The notes below the pieces were generated by a model that saw only the letters and a list, made by a program, of their open reading frames with translations, was not told the DNA's origin and made no database searches. Made by a program: the position numbers and the translations under genes. From Nitrospirota bacterium (lineage in GTDB: Bacteria; Nitrospirota; Nitrospiria; JACQCE01): a DNA stretch of 37,116 nucleotides. Shown piece after piece: positions 8,847 through 17,952 of this stretch (within the stretch, counting starts at the first letter, position 1; each line of letters opens with the position of its first letter). The stretch is from positions 1 to 37,116 of the forward strand of contig JACQCE010000001.1 of assembly GCA_016201765.1 (NCBI GenBank). Direction: 5' to 3'.

Positions 8847-9050
8847 ATGGCGCCAAAGATTGCGATGAAGAAACTTGACATTATTCTGCGTCGAAGCCCG
8901 CACGGCCATCCGATACCGCAACGGCGGGTGCTGAAGGCCCTGGGGCTGCGTCGCGTGCGGCAGTGCGTGGTGCGCAATGACCATCCGTCGATTCGCGGCA
9001 TGATCAACAAGGTGTCGCATTTGTTGGAGGTTCGCCCTCATGCGTCTTGA
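8847..9050 (+). CDS. rpmD: 50S ribosomal protein L30
   Basis: L30 is a small 50S protein absent from some bacteria. The ATG at 8847, just after the rpsE stop and with GGAG upstream, gives 67 residues. The track start at 8817 lies inside rpsE. The fold-defining parts are KLDIILRRSPHGHPIPQRRVLKALGLRRV and the C-terminal IRGMINKVSHLLEV, seen in pieces as in the family. It overlaps rplO by 11 nt. Confidence 0.95.
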   Translation: MAPKIAMKKLDIILRRSPHGHPIPQRRVLKALGLRRVRQCVVRNDHPSIRGMINKVSHLLEVRPHAS

Positions 9051-9481
9051 TAAATTGAGACCTCATCCCGGCGCGACGCACCGCACGACACGTGTGGGGC
9101 GAGGACCGGGATCGGGGATGGGCAAAACCTCGACCAAGGGCCACAAGGGACAATTGGCGCGGTCGGGTGGCGGCAAGGGCCCGGGTTTTGAGGGCGGTCA
9201 GCAACCGTTGATCCGTCGGGCGCCGAAGCGCGGCTTCCGGGCGCCGGTGCGGGTGCGCTGGACCGTGGTGTCACTGGAACGGTTGGGGCGGCTGACCGGC
9301 GGCGGTGAGATCGATCTTGAGCGGTTGCGGCGTGAGGGCGTGCTGAACAGCCGCCGGGCGAAGGTCAAAATTCTTGGCGACGGCGAGGTCACCGCGGCCC
9401 TGACCGTCTCGGCCCATGCCTTCAGCGCGTCGGCCAAAGCGAAAATCGAAGCGGCAGGCGGAACGGTCCGTGTGGTGACGG

Positions 9482-9489
<8 letters not shown>
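9040..9489 (+). CDS. rplO: 50S ribosomal protein L15
   Basis: L15 is an assembly protein deep in the 50S subunit with a long unstructured N-terminus. The 149-residue product shows the typical LRPHPGATHRTTRVGRGPGSG, KGHKGQ and the Gly-rich GGGKGPGFEGGQQPL, then the folded C-terminal domain ending in KIEAAGGTVRVV. It starts within the end of rpmD and its stop overlaps secY by 8 nt, which suggests coupled translation. Confidence 0.97.
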
Positions 9490-10815
<1,326 letters not shown>

Positions 10816-10816
<1 letters not shown>

Positions 10817-11463
10817 TGCGGATCGTGCTGCTGGGGGCTCCGGGCGTCGGCAAGGGGACGCAGGCGCAGCGATTGGCGCAGCGCGCCGGGGTCGTCCGGA
10901 TTTCAACGGGTGATCTGCTGCGCGAAGCGGTGCGGCAGCAGACCCCGCTTGGGATGGAAGCGAAGCGCTACATGGACCAGGGCGCCTTGGTGCCCGACAG
11001 CGTGATGATCGGTCTGGTGCGCGAGCAGCTGGCCGCCCGACGCGGAGTGTCCGGCTATGTGCTGGACGGTTTTCCCAGGACGATTGCCCAGGCCGACGCG
11101 TTGAATCAGTTGCTTGAAGAGGCGCGCGAGCCCCTGGAAGCGGTCATCAATCTGGAAGTGAAGGAAGAGGAACTGATCCGCCGACTCTCGGGCCGGCGGA
11201 CGTGCCCGAAGTGCCAGCGCGTCTATCACGTCGACTCGGCGCCGTCGGCGAAGGGATTGCAGTGCGAGGCTTGCGGGACGGGTCTGGTGCAACGGGATGA
11301 TGACCGGCCGGACACGGTGAAGAACCGGCTGTCCGTCTATCGCGATCAAACCCGGCCCCTTCTCGACTATTATCTCGAGCGGGGACTGTTGCGCGGGGTT
11401 GAGGGCGTCGGGCCGGTGGAGACCGTGACTGAACGGATTGTGCAGCAACTGGGAAGATCATGA
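10816..11463 (+). CDS. adk: Adenylate kinase
   Basis: Adk interconverts AMP + ATP and two ADP in the cytoplasm. The 215-residue protein has the P-loop GAPGVGKGTQ at residues 7-16, the AMP-binding ISTGDLLREAV, and the DGFPRT motif near residue 85. Its lid domain carries two cysteine pairs (CPKC and CEAC), so it is the zinc-binding long-lid form. Placement between secY and map is standard. The stop overlaps the map ATG (ATGA). Confidence 0.98.
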
Positions 11464-12248
11464 TCATGCTCAAGAGCGACAAGGAGATCGAGGTGATGGC
11501 CGAGGCGTCGCGGATTGTCGCGCAGACGCTGCTGGAGTTGCGGACGCTGACCCGGCCCGGCGTCACGACGCTGGAGCTGGACGATGCGGCGGAAACGACG
11601 ATTCGCCAGCTCGGCGGCACGCCGGCGTTCAAGGGCTACCGCAACTTCCCCAGGACGCTGTGCATCTCCGTGAACGAAGAGGTGGTCCATGGGATTCCTT
11701 CGAAGCGTCGATTGCAGGAGGGTGACATCGTCGGCCTTGATCTGGGGGCGATCGTGGAGGGGTATTACGGCGACGCCGCCATGACGATTCCGGTGGGCGC
11801 CGTGTCGGAACCCGCTCAGCGATTGATGCAGGTGGCCCAGCAGGCGCTCTATGACGGCATTGCGCAGGCGAAGGTGGGCAACCGTCTGTCGGACATTTCC
11901 CACGCCGTCCAGCAACGGGCCGAATCGGCGGGTTTTTCCGTCGTAACCGATTTTGTCGGACATGGGATCGGCCGGCAGTTGCACGAGGAGCCGCAGGTGC
12001 CCAACTTTGGTCCGCCGGGGCAGGGGCCCCGTCTGCGTCCCGGCATGGTCCTGGCCATCGAGCCGATGGTCAACATGGGGGGCAGCGCGGTCAAGGTGTT
12101 GTCCGATCGCTGGACGGTGGTCACGCAGGACGGCAGTCTGTCGGCCCATTTCGAGCATACGATCGCCATCAGCGAGGGAGGACCCCGTGTGCTGACGGCC
12201 TGGGAACGCCGGACGGCGGCGTCATCCCCGGGGACGATGGTCGGATAG
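11460..12248 (+). CDS. map: Type I methionine aminopeptidase
   Basis: Map removes the N-terminal methionine from nascent proteins. The 262-residue protein has the pita-bread fold motifs with the expected metal ligands. These are the two aspartates in VGLDLGAI and YYGDAAMT, the histidine in VGHGIGRQLHE, and the glutamates in AIEPMVN and FEHTIAI. The substrate-site histidine is in EEVVHGIP. The start ATG overlaps the adk stop; an ATG two codons later (MLKSDKEIEVM) is equally plausible. infA follows after 3 nt. Confidence 0.97.
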   Translation: MIMLKSDKEIEVMAEASRIVAQTLLELRTLTRPGVTTLELDDAAETTIRQLGGTPAFKGYRNFPRTLCISVNEEVVHGIPSKRRLQEGDIVGLDLGAIVEGYYGDAAMTIPVGAVSEPAQRLMQVAQQALYDGIAQAKVGNRLSDISHAVQQRAESAGFSVVTDFVGHGIGRQLHEEPQVPNFGPPGQGPRLRPGMVLAIEPMVNMGGSAVKVLSDRWTVVTQDGSLSAHFEHTIAISEGGPRVLTAWERRTAASSPGTMVG

Positions 12249-12251
12249 GGC

Positions 12252-12473
12252 ATGGCGAAAGACGATGCCATTGAAGTCCAGGGAACGATCACGGAGACGC
12301 TGCCGAATGCGATGTTTCGGGTGGAATTGGACAACGGACACCGCGTGCTGGCGCATATTTCAGGCAAGATGCGGATGCACTACATCAAGATTCTTCCCGG
12401 CGATCGGGTGACGGTGGAGTTGTCGCCCTACGATCTGACGCGGGGTCGGATCACCTATCGCATCGGGAAGTAG
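12252..12473 (+). CDS. infA: Translation initiation factor IF-1
   Basis: IF-1 is a one-domain OB-fold protein that occupies the 30S A site during initiation. The 73-residue product has the standard length and the family patterns [39 protein letters not shown] and [16 protein letters not shown]. It sits between map and rpmJ as in many bacteria. Confidence 0.98.
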   Translation: MAKDDAIEVQGTITETLPNAMFRVELDNGHRVLAHISGKMRMHYIKILPGDRVTVELSPYDLTRGRITYRIGK

Positions 12474-12491
12474 ACGGAGAACGAGGGACAC

Positions 12492-12605
12492 ATGAAGGTT
12501 CGGGCATCGGTCAAGCCACTGTGTGTGAAGTGCAAGGTCATCAGACGGCGGGGGGTGGTGAGAATCATCTGCGTCAATCCCCGCCACAAACAACGGCAAG
12601 GGTGA
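12492..12605 (+). CDS. rpmJ: 50S ribosomal protein L36, zinc-binding form
   Basis: This gene is too short for the ORF track. The ATG at 12492 follows a GAGGGACAC ribosome-binding site and encodes 37 residues: a start of [11 protein letters not shown], then CVKCK and a terminal [11 protein letters not shown]. The CxxC pair plus the later Cys and His are the four zinc ligands of the L36 ribbon. L36 binds 23S rRNA late in 50S assembly. The position between infA and rpsM is the normal one. Confidence 0.97.
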   Translation: MKVRASVKPLCVKCKVIRRRGVVRIICVNPRHKQRQG

Positions 12606-12614
12606 GTCGACATC

Positions 12615-13016
12615 ATGGCACGCATCGCGGGAGTGGATTTGCCGAAGGACAAGCGGATTGAAACGGCGCTGACCTATATCTACGGGATCGGCCCGGCCGT
12701 CGCCAAGCGGATTCTGGACGCCACGAAAGTGAATCCGAATGCGCGCGTCAAGGCGCTGGCGGAAGGCGACATCGTCAAGCTGCGGGACATGATCGAACGG
12801 GATCAGACGGTCGAGGGGGATCTGCGCCGGGAAGTGACGTCGAATATCAAACGGCTGATGGAGATCGGGTGCTACCGGGGGCTCCGTCACCGGCGCAAGC
12901 TGCCGGTCAGGGGGCAGCGCACCAAGACGAACGCCCGGACCCGCAAAGGTCCGCATCGAATGGTGATCGGGGCGAAGACCAAGAAGACGGCCCCGGCCCC
13001 GGCGGCCAAGGCCTAG
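12615..13016 (+). CDS. rpsM: 30S ribosomal protein S13
   Basis: S13 sits at the top of the 30S head and makes bridges B1a/B1b and P-site tRNA contacts. The 133-residue protein begins with [26 protein letters not shown]. It contains [26 protein letters not shown] and ends in a Lys/Ala/Pro-rich tail, somewhat longer than typical. It opens the alpha-operon portion, 9 nt after rpmJ. Confidence 0.98.
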   Translation: MARIAGVDLPKDKRIETALTYIYGIGPAVAKRILDATKVNPNARVKALAEGDIVKLRDMIERDQTVEGDLRREVTSNIKRLMEIGCYRGLRHRRKLPVRGQRTKTNARTRKGPHRMVIGAKTKKTAPAPAAKA

Positions 13017-13044
13017 GCCCCGGACAGAGGATAGAGGGAGCACA

Positions 13045-13422
13045 ATGGCTCAGGGAAAGAAAAAGGAAAAAAAGAACATCCAGATCGGCATCGCCCACAT
13101 CCACGCGATGTTCAACAACACACTGGTCACGATCACCGATCTGACCGGGAACGTGATCGTGTGGAGCAGCTCCGGCAGCCAGGGGTTCAAAGGGTCGCGC
13201 AAAAGCACCCCATTTGCCGCCCAGCGTGCGGCCGAGGTGGTGGCCCGCAAAGCGATGGAGCATGGGCTGAAGCAGGTGGACATCCATGTCGACGGCCCGG
13301 GCGCCGGCCGCGAGTCGGCCATCCGGGCGATCCAGTCTGCGGGGCTGAAGGTCAACGTCATCAAGGACGTGACCCCGATTCCTCATAATGGGTGCCGACC
13401 GCCGAAGCGCCGGCGGGTGTAG
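13045..13422 (+). CDS. rpsK: 30S ribosomal protein S11
   Basis: S11 forms part of the 30S platform near the E site. The product has 125 residues with a lysine-rich N-terminus. Family marks are [38 protein letters not shown] and the terminal [18 protein letters not shown] ribosome-binding AGGATAGAGGGAG lies upstream. It is followed by a 47-nt gap before rpsD. Confidence 0.98.
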   Translation: MAQGKKKEKKNIQIGIAHIHAMFNNTLVTITDLTGNVIVWSSSGSQGFKGSRKSTPFAAQRAAEVVARKAMEHGLKQVDIHVDGPGAGRESAIRAIQSAGLKVNVIKDVTPIPHNGCRPPKRRRV

Positions 13423-13469
13423 GCAGGGTTCGATTATCATGACCAGGCAAGACGGTTAACGGAGGCGGA

Positions 13470-14096
13470 ATGGCGAGACACACGGATGCGGTCTGTCGAT
13501 TATGTCGTCGGGAGGGCGTCAAGCTCTTCCTGAAGGGGCAGCGGTGCTACACCGAAAAGTGCGCGATCGATCGTCGCGCCTATCCACCGGGTCAGCAGGG
13601 ACAGGCGCGCCCGAGATTTTCGGAATACGGCGTCCAATTGCGGGAGAAGCAGAAACTGAAGCGCTTTTACGGCGTGCTTGAAACGCAATTTCGGAACTAT
13701 TTCGCCATGGCCGGCCGGATGAAGGGGGCGACCGGCGAAAATCTGCTCCTGCTCCTCGAGCGCCGGCTGGACAATGTGCTCTACCGCATGGGGTTGGCGG
13801 CGTCCCGCGCCCAGGCGCGACAGTGGATCAGGCACCGGCACGTGCATGTCGGCGGTCATCTGGTGACGATCCCGGCGTTTCTGGTTCGTCAGGGCGCGGT
13901 CGTCGAGATCAAGGAAAAGAGCCGGGCCTCCTCGGCCGTGCAGCGGGCGATCGCCGTCACGGAGTCGCATCAGGTGCCGGGATGGCTGCGTGTGGATCGA
14001 GCCAATTGCCGTGGCGAGGTGACGGGATTGCCGACGCGTGATGATATTGATCTGTCGATCAATGAGCAATTGGTGGTCGAACTCTATTCTCGATAG
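13470..14096 (+). CDS. rpsD: 30S ribosomal protein S4, zinc-binding form
   Basis: S4 is a primary 16S rRNA-binding protein and, in several bacteria, an autoregulator of the alpha operon. The 208-residue protein carries a four-cysteine N-terminal zinc motif (CRLC, then two single cysteines within about 20 residues). The RQLREKQKLKRFYG-type helix region follows (seen here as QLREKQKLKRFYG). An S4 domain around residues 95-160 has ERRLDNVLYRMG and RHVHVGGHLV. It ends with NEQLVVELYSR, as expected. Confidence 0.98.
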   Translation: MARHTDAVCRLCRREGVKLFLKGQRCYTEKCAIDRRAYPPGQQGQARPRFSEYGVQLREKQKLKRFYGVLETQFRNYFAMAGRMKGATGENLLLLLERRLDNVLYRMGLAASRAQARQWIRHRHVHVGGHLVTIPAFLVRQGAVVEIKEKSRASSAVQRAIAVTESHQVPGWLRVDRANCRGEVTGLPTRDDIDLSINEQLVVELYSR

Positions 14097-14144
14097 CGGA
14101 TCTGTGATAATGGCCAAGAGCGCGTGTGCGGCGCGGGGGGAACG

Positions 14145-15143
14145 ATGATTATTCGGACAAAAGATTTTCAGATGCCCAAGAAGTTGGAAGCGGATCAGGA
14201 AACCCTGACCGAGCTGTACGGCAAATTTGTCGCGGAACCTTTTGAGCGCGGGTTCGGCATCACCATCGGCAACTCCCTCAGGCGCGTGCTGCTCTCCTCG
14301 CTGGTGGGCGCGGCGATCACGTCGGTGAGAATCGAGGGCGTGTTGCACGAGATTTCAAGCTTGAGCGGCGTGAAAGAGGATGTGACCGACATCATTTTGA
14401 ATCTCAAGGCGATCCGATTCAAGCTGCACAGCGACCGTCCGGCGACCGTTCATCTGCGCAAGAAAGGCCCCGGCGTGGTCACCGCCAAGGACCTGCTGCT
14501 GGACGCCGAGGTGGAATTGTTGACGCCGGACCAGCACATCGCCACGCTGGACAAGGACGGCAAGCTGGACATGGAGCTGACGGTGAAACTGGGCCGCGGG
14601 TACGTGACGGCCGACCGCAACAAGGACGAGCAGAGCCCCATCGGGGTGATTCCCATCGATGCCATCTTCACCCCGGTGCGCCGGGTCAACTACACGGTTG
14701 AAAATGCCCGCGTCGGCCGGATGACGGACTATGACAAATTGATCATGGAGGTCTGGACGGACGGCAGCATCAAGCCGGATGACGCCATCGCCCACGCCGC
14801 AAAGATCCTGAAGGACCACCTGTCGATCTTCATCAACTTTGAAGAAAGCGAAGTGGTCGTGCCGCAGGCTTCCGAGGACCGGCTCAAGGAAATCGGACGG
14901 TATTTGCACCGCAGCGTGAATGAACTGGAGCTCTCCGTCCGCGCGGCGAACTGCCTGAAGAATGCGAATATTCACACCATCGGCGACCTGATCCAGAAGA
15001 CCGAGGCCGAGATGCTCAAAACGAAGAATTTCGGACGCAAGTCGCTCCATGAGATCAAGGAAATGCTGGCTGAGATGGGGTTGTCGTTCGGCATGAAGGT
15101 CGACCAGGCGGCGACGGCGCCCTCATCGGAGTCAGAGGCTTAA
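14145..15143 (+). CDS. rpoA: DNA-directed RNA polymerase alpha subunit
   Basis: RpoA dimerises to nucleate RNA polymerase assembly, and its C-terminal domain contacts UP elements and activators. The ATG at 14145 follows GGGGGGAACG and gives 332 residues; the track's GTG start adds seven residues without support. The N-terminal domain has [23 protein letters not shown] and [13 protein letters not shown]. The C-terminal domain has [21 protein letters not shown] and the [17 protein letters not shown] helix. The length is typical. rplQ follows after 22 nt. Confidence 0.97.
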   Translation: MIIRTKDFQMPKKLEADQETLTELYGKFVAEPFERGFGITIGNSLRRVLLSSLVGAAITSVRIEGVLHEISSLSGVKEDVTDIILNLKAIRFKLHSDRPATVHLRKKGPGVVTAKDLLLDAEVELLTPDQHIATLDKDGKLDMELTVKLGRGYVTADRNKDEQSPIGVIPIDAIFTPVRRVNYTVENARVGRMTDYDKLIMEVWTDGSIKPDDAIAHAAKILKDHLSIFINFEESEVVVPQASEDRLKEIGRYLHRSVNELELSVRAANCLKNANIHTIGDLIQKTEAEMLKTKNFGRKSLHEIKEMLAEMGLSFGMKVDQAATAPSSESEA

Positions 15144-15165
15144 CGCACACGGGGAGTGACGGGTC

Positions 15166-15660
15166 ATGCGGCATCGAATGGCGGGACGACAATTTGGACG
15201 AAACAGCGGCCACCGACGGGCGCTCTTGCGCAATCTCACCATCGCGCTGGTTGAACATGAGCGGTTGGAAACGACCGTGCCGAAGGCCAAGGAGCTTCGC
15301 CGGGTCGCCGACCGTCTGGTCAGCTGGGGCAAGTCGGGCACGCTGCACGCCCGGCGCATGGCGCAATCGGTGCTGCAACAACACGGACTCGTGGTGAAGC
15401 TGTTCAGCGACATTGCGCCGCGCATGGGCGACCGCCCCGGAGGGTATACGCGAATCATCAAGACCCGCCGTCGTGTCGGCGATGGCGCGCCGATGGCGAT
15501 GATTGAACTGGTGTGCGCCAATCCCCCGGCGCCGCGCCGGCGCCGGGCGACCGAACAGGGTCAGGAAGAGGCCGCCCAGGCCGCGGCAGCGGAGCGGCCG
15601 TCGGAAGAGCAGAAAGCCAAGGCGGAAGAGAAGAAAGCCAAGGCCGGGAAAAAGGCCTAA
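15166..15660 (+). CDS. rplQ: 50S ribosomal protein L17 with C-terminal extension
   Basis: L17 surrounds the tunnel exit of the 50S subunit. Residues 1-120 match the family, with MRHRMAGRQFGRNSGHRRAL, AKELRRVADRLVSWG and RPGGYTRIIKTRRRVGD. At 164 residues it is longer than the common 115-130. The extra part is an Ala/Glu/Lys-rich tail after AMIELV. It closes the translation operon. Its TAA stop shares two bases with the TAG stop of the convergent minus-strand gene, leaving no space for a separate terminator. Confidence 0.97.
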   Translation: MRHRMAGRQFGRNSGHRRALLRNLTIALVEHERLETTVPKAKELRRVADRLVSWGKSGTLHARRMAQSVLQQHGLVVKLFSDIAPRMGDRPGGYTRIIKTRRRVGDGAPMAMIELVCANPPAPRRRRATEQGQEEAAQAAAAERPSEEQKAKAEEKKAKAGKKA

Positions 15661-16196
15661 CGGGTTGTGGGAAGTGCGGCGGCGGCCAGCTCCAGGGCCA
15701 GCGCCGAAAGAATTTCCGAAATGCTGGTTCCGGTTTTTTCCTTGATGGACTGCTGAAGCATCCATTCGCCGCTGGGCGGCCTCGTTCGATCGTACATCTC
15801 GAATTTCCGAGTGATTAGCACCTGGGTTTTATTCTCCGGGCGTTTGGTCACCTGGACCTCATACGTATCCCGGTAATCCTCCTGGACGGGCGGAAATTTC
15901 GCCGAGCTGATCTTGAAATACCGGTGGGGCGCCGTCGTGACCTTGCCCCCGTCCTTATCCGCGGACGCGACCGACAGGTCGAAGGACTTCAGCGTGGCAA
16001 GCAGTTTGTCCCACGTCAGATCGTAGCCGGCTGCGTACAATTCCGTTTTTTGTGAATCCGGTGACGGAGGCGCGTCTTCACCGCGCGCGCCATTGAACGG
16101 GCAGAGCAGACCGAATAACGCCAGTCCAAGAACAAGAGGCCGGAAGAAAAGAACACCAGAGGATTGCTGTAAACGGACCGAGCCGGGTCGTTTCAT
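15657..16196 (-). CDS. BamC-like exported protein of unknown function
   Basis: The 179-residue product begins with a signal peptide: a basic start (MKRPGSVR), a hydrophobic core rich in Leu/Phe, and a likely cleavage near ARG-ED. The mature part resembles the helix-grip domain of BamC/NlpB proteins, with a repeated alternation of YDLTWDKLLATLKSF, FKISSAKFPP and a YEVQVTKRPENKTQVLI strand. A true lipobox is lacking (the Cys is preceded by Leu-Leu). The start at 16196 follows GGGGAGGGA. It is the only minus-strand gene in the window. A role in outer-membrane assembly is inference. Confidence 0.6.
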   Translation of the reverse strand: MKRPGSVRLQQSSGVLFFRPLVLGLALFGLLCPFNGARGEDAPPSPDSQKTELYAAGYDLTWDKLLATLKSFDLSVASADKDGGKVTTAPHRYFKISSAKFPPVQEDYRDTYEVQVTKRPENKTQVLITRKFEMYDRTRPPSGEWMLQQSIKEKTGTSISEILSALALELAAAALPTTR

Positions 16197-16298
16197 GCGA
16201 GCTTCCCTCCCCATGCAACACAACCGCTCCTCCCCCGGGGGAACCGCCCGTCATCCCGGCGATCGCCCCGTTCGGGGGTGGTGTGGACACCCAGTACC

Positions 16299-16326
16299 TT
16301 TATCGCGTTTGACCGGGCGGTGTCAA
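16299..16326 (-). promoter_or_regulatory. Candidate sigma-70 promoter for the BamC-like gene
   Basis: On the minus strand a perfect TTGACA (16326-16321) is followed after 16 nt by GATAAA (16304-16299), which matches four of six positions of the -10 consensus. Transcription would start near 16290, giving a leader of about 95 nt that contains the 12-bp palindrome TCCCCCGGGGGA (16231-16242). The -10 is weak, so confidence is modest. Confidence 0.4.
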
Positions 16327-16387
16327 GTCTCATGGGCAGGGACTCCGCCGAATAGTTCTGGGCTGAAATGAACGTATTATCATTGGG

Positions 16388-16416
16388 TTGACAAGCACCT
16401 GGCGGCTGATTATGAT
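16388..16416 (+). promoter_or_regulatory. Near-consensus sigma-70 promoter for hflX
   Basis: TTGACA (16388-16393), a 17-nt spacer and TATGAT (16411-16416) give 11 of 12 consensus bases at optimal spacing. Initiation is expected near 16423, about 78 nt before the hflX ATG. This is one of the strongest-looking housekeeping promoters in the window, and it probably serves hflX and the lpt-rpoN genes beyond. Confidence 0.8.
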
Positions 16417-16420
16417 ACCC

Positions 16421-16501
16421 ATGATGCGCGTGTTGATGAGGATGGTGGTCCAACGTCGTCGTTCTTGGCCCCTTGATGGGCGATTCCTCTGGGATTTCTG
16501 A
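16421..16501 (+). CDS. Possible 26-residue leader ORF ahead of hflX
   Basis: An open frame starting with several ATGs (16421, 16424, 16436, 16442) ends at TGA 16499-16501, whose last base is the first base of the hflX ATG (TGATG). It would encode a basic peptide with RMVVQRRRSW. hflX itself has no strong Shine-Dalgarno sequence, so termination-reinitiation is possible. The predicted transcription start falls at its first codons, so only the inner ATGs may be used. It may be chance. Confidence 0.3.
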   Translation: MMRVLMRMVVQRRRSWPLDGRFLWDF

Positions 16502-17886
16502 TGGCTGCCGAGCGGGCCGTTGTGGTAATCAAGGAAACGACTCCGCGCCGTTCCCGGCGGGCGGCCGCGCGGCTCGGATTGCCGGATCGGGCGCCGTTAT
16601 CACCGACTTCCGTCCAGGGGGTGGAGGAGCACGAAGCGGACGAGCTTGAGGAGTTGACGCGTTCCGCCGGTGCCCAGGTGGTTGGACGGCTGGTTCAACG
16701 GTCGCCGTCGATCGACCCGCGGTATTTGATCGGCAGCGGCAAGGCGATGGAGCTTCGGGAGATGTGCCGGAGCCAGACCATCGACATGGTCGTCTTCAAC
16801 GCGGAGTTGTCCCCGGCCCAGACGCAGCATCTCGAGGCGATGCTGGGGGTCAAGGTCATCGACCGGACACAACTGATCCTGGATATTTTCGCCCAGCGCG
16901 CGAGAAGCCGAGAGGGCCAGCTTCAGGTGGAACTCGCCCAGCTCCGGTATCTGCTCCCCCGGTTGACCGGACAGGGAGTGCTCCTCTCCCGATTGGGCGG
17001 CGGGATCGGGACGCGGGGTCCCGGTGAAACCAAGTTGGAAGTGGATCGACGCAGAATCCGCCAGCGCATCCGGATGCTGGAACGGGAGATCGACCAGGTG
17101 GCCCGAACCCGGTCGGTGCACCGGGCCCGGCGGCTGCGGGAGGCCGTGCCGCTTGTCGCGCTGGTCGGCTATACGAATGCGGGCAAATCAACGGTGTTCA
17201 ATGCGTTGACGGGGGCCGGCGTGGATGCCAGAGACCGGCTCTTTGCCACTCTGGACCCCACCATACGGTACGTCACGCTGCCCCACAAGACCACGATTGC
17301 CCTGTCGGATACGGTCGGGTTTGTCCGCCGGTTGCCGCACGCTCTTGTGGCGGCGTTCAAGGCGACGCTGGAGGAGGTGCGCCACGCGCACTGTCTCGTG
17401 CATATCATTGATCGGAGCCATCCCGAATGGCGGGCCCAGACGGCGTCGGTTGAACGGGTGCTGGATGAATTGGATGTGGCCGCGACGCCCCGTGTGAGAG
17501 TGCACAATAAACTGGACCGTGTCACGGAGGGAGTCGTGCACACGGGGGCCGGACGGGCCGGCGTGGCTCAGGGTGACGGACAGACGGTGGTGCGTCTGTC
17601 CGCGTTGACCGGAGAAGGGTTGGACGACCTGATCGATGCGATCGAGAAGGCCGTCGGATCAGGTCTGGCCCGGTACCGCCTGACCATTCCGGCTGAACGG
17701 GGCGATCTCTTCGCCCAGCTTCATGCCCATGGCCGCGTCCTGCGGTGCGCGCCGGGGCGGGGCGGAATGGTCATGGATGTTGAACTGACCGATCAGGCGA
17801 TCCGCCAGTGGGGGGAGCAGTGGGCGCCGTTCTTTGTCGCCGATCGGCACACGGCCGTTCGTCGAGCGGTGACGCGAGCAGGATGA
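16501..17886 (+). CDS. hflX: Ribosome-associated GTPase HflX
   Basis: HflX is a heat-shock-linked GTPase that splits stalled or hibernating 70S ribosomes. The 461-residue protein has the N-terminal nucleotide-binding domain with VVFNAELSPAQTQHLE and VIDRTQLILDIFAQRA. A glycine-rich linker GGGIGTRGPGETKLEVDRRR and a coiled helix follow. The G domain has G1 GYTNAGKST near residue 222, G3 DTVGF near 268 and G4 NKLD near 335. The C-terminal domain ends inside the first copy of a 24-bp tandem repeat. Confidence 0.97.
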   Translation: MAAERAVVVIKETTPRRSRRAAARLGLPDRAPLSPTSVQGVEEHEADELEELTRSAGAQVVGRLVQRSPSIDPRYLIGSGKAMELREMCRSQTIDMVVFNAELSPAQTQHLEAMLGVKVIDRTQLILDIFAQRARSREGQLQVELAQLRYLLPRLTGQGVLLSRLGGGIGTRGPGETKLEVDRRRIRQRIRMLEREIDQVARTRSVHRARRLREAVPLVALVGYTNAGKSTVFNALTGAGVDARDRLFATLDPTIRYVTLPHKTTIALSDTVGFVRRLPHALVAAFKATLEEVRHAHCLVHIIDRSHPEWRAQTASVERVLDELDVAATPRVRVHNKLDRVTEGVVHTGAGRAGVAQGDGQTVVRLSALTGEGLDDLIDAIEKAVGSGLARYRLTIPAERGDLFAQLHAHGRVLRCAPGRGGMVMDVELTDQAIRQWGEQWAPFFVADRHTAVRRAVTRAG

Positions 17887-17938
17887 TGTCCGGTGACGCG
17901 AGCGGGATGATGCCCGGTGACGCGAGCGGGATGATGGA
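17867..17938 (+). repeat. 24-bp tandem repeat, three copies, across the hflX stop
   Basis: Copies at 17867-17890, 17891-17914 and 17915-17938 read CGGTGACGCGAGC(A/G)GGATGATG plus two variable bases. They differ at one internal base and the last two. The hflX TGA lies inside copy 1, and lptC begins about 15 nt after copy 3. The period is a multiple of three. Such an array can expand or contract by slippage and would change only the hflX-lptC spacing. Confidence 0.9.
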
Positions 17939-17952
17939 TCGCGGGAGTGTTG

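Larger units (their letters stand above)
16197..16500. other. Divergent intergenic region between the BamC-like gene and hflX
   Basis: This 304-nt stretch without a full gene holds the two facing promoters, the 12-bp GC palindrome in the minus-strand leader, and a 26-codon frame leading into hflX. No tRNA, riboswitch or transposon remnant was recognised. It is the first clear regulatory region after 15 kb of packed ribosomal genes. Confidence 0.6.
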
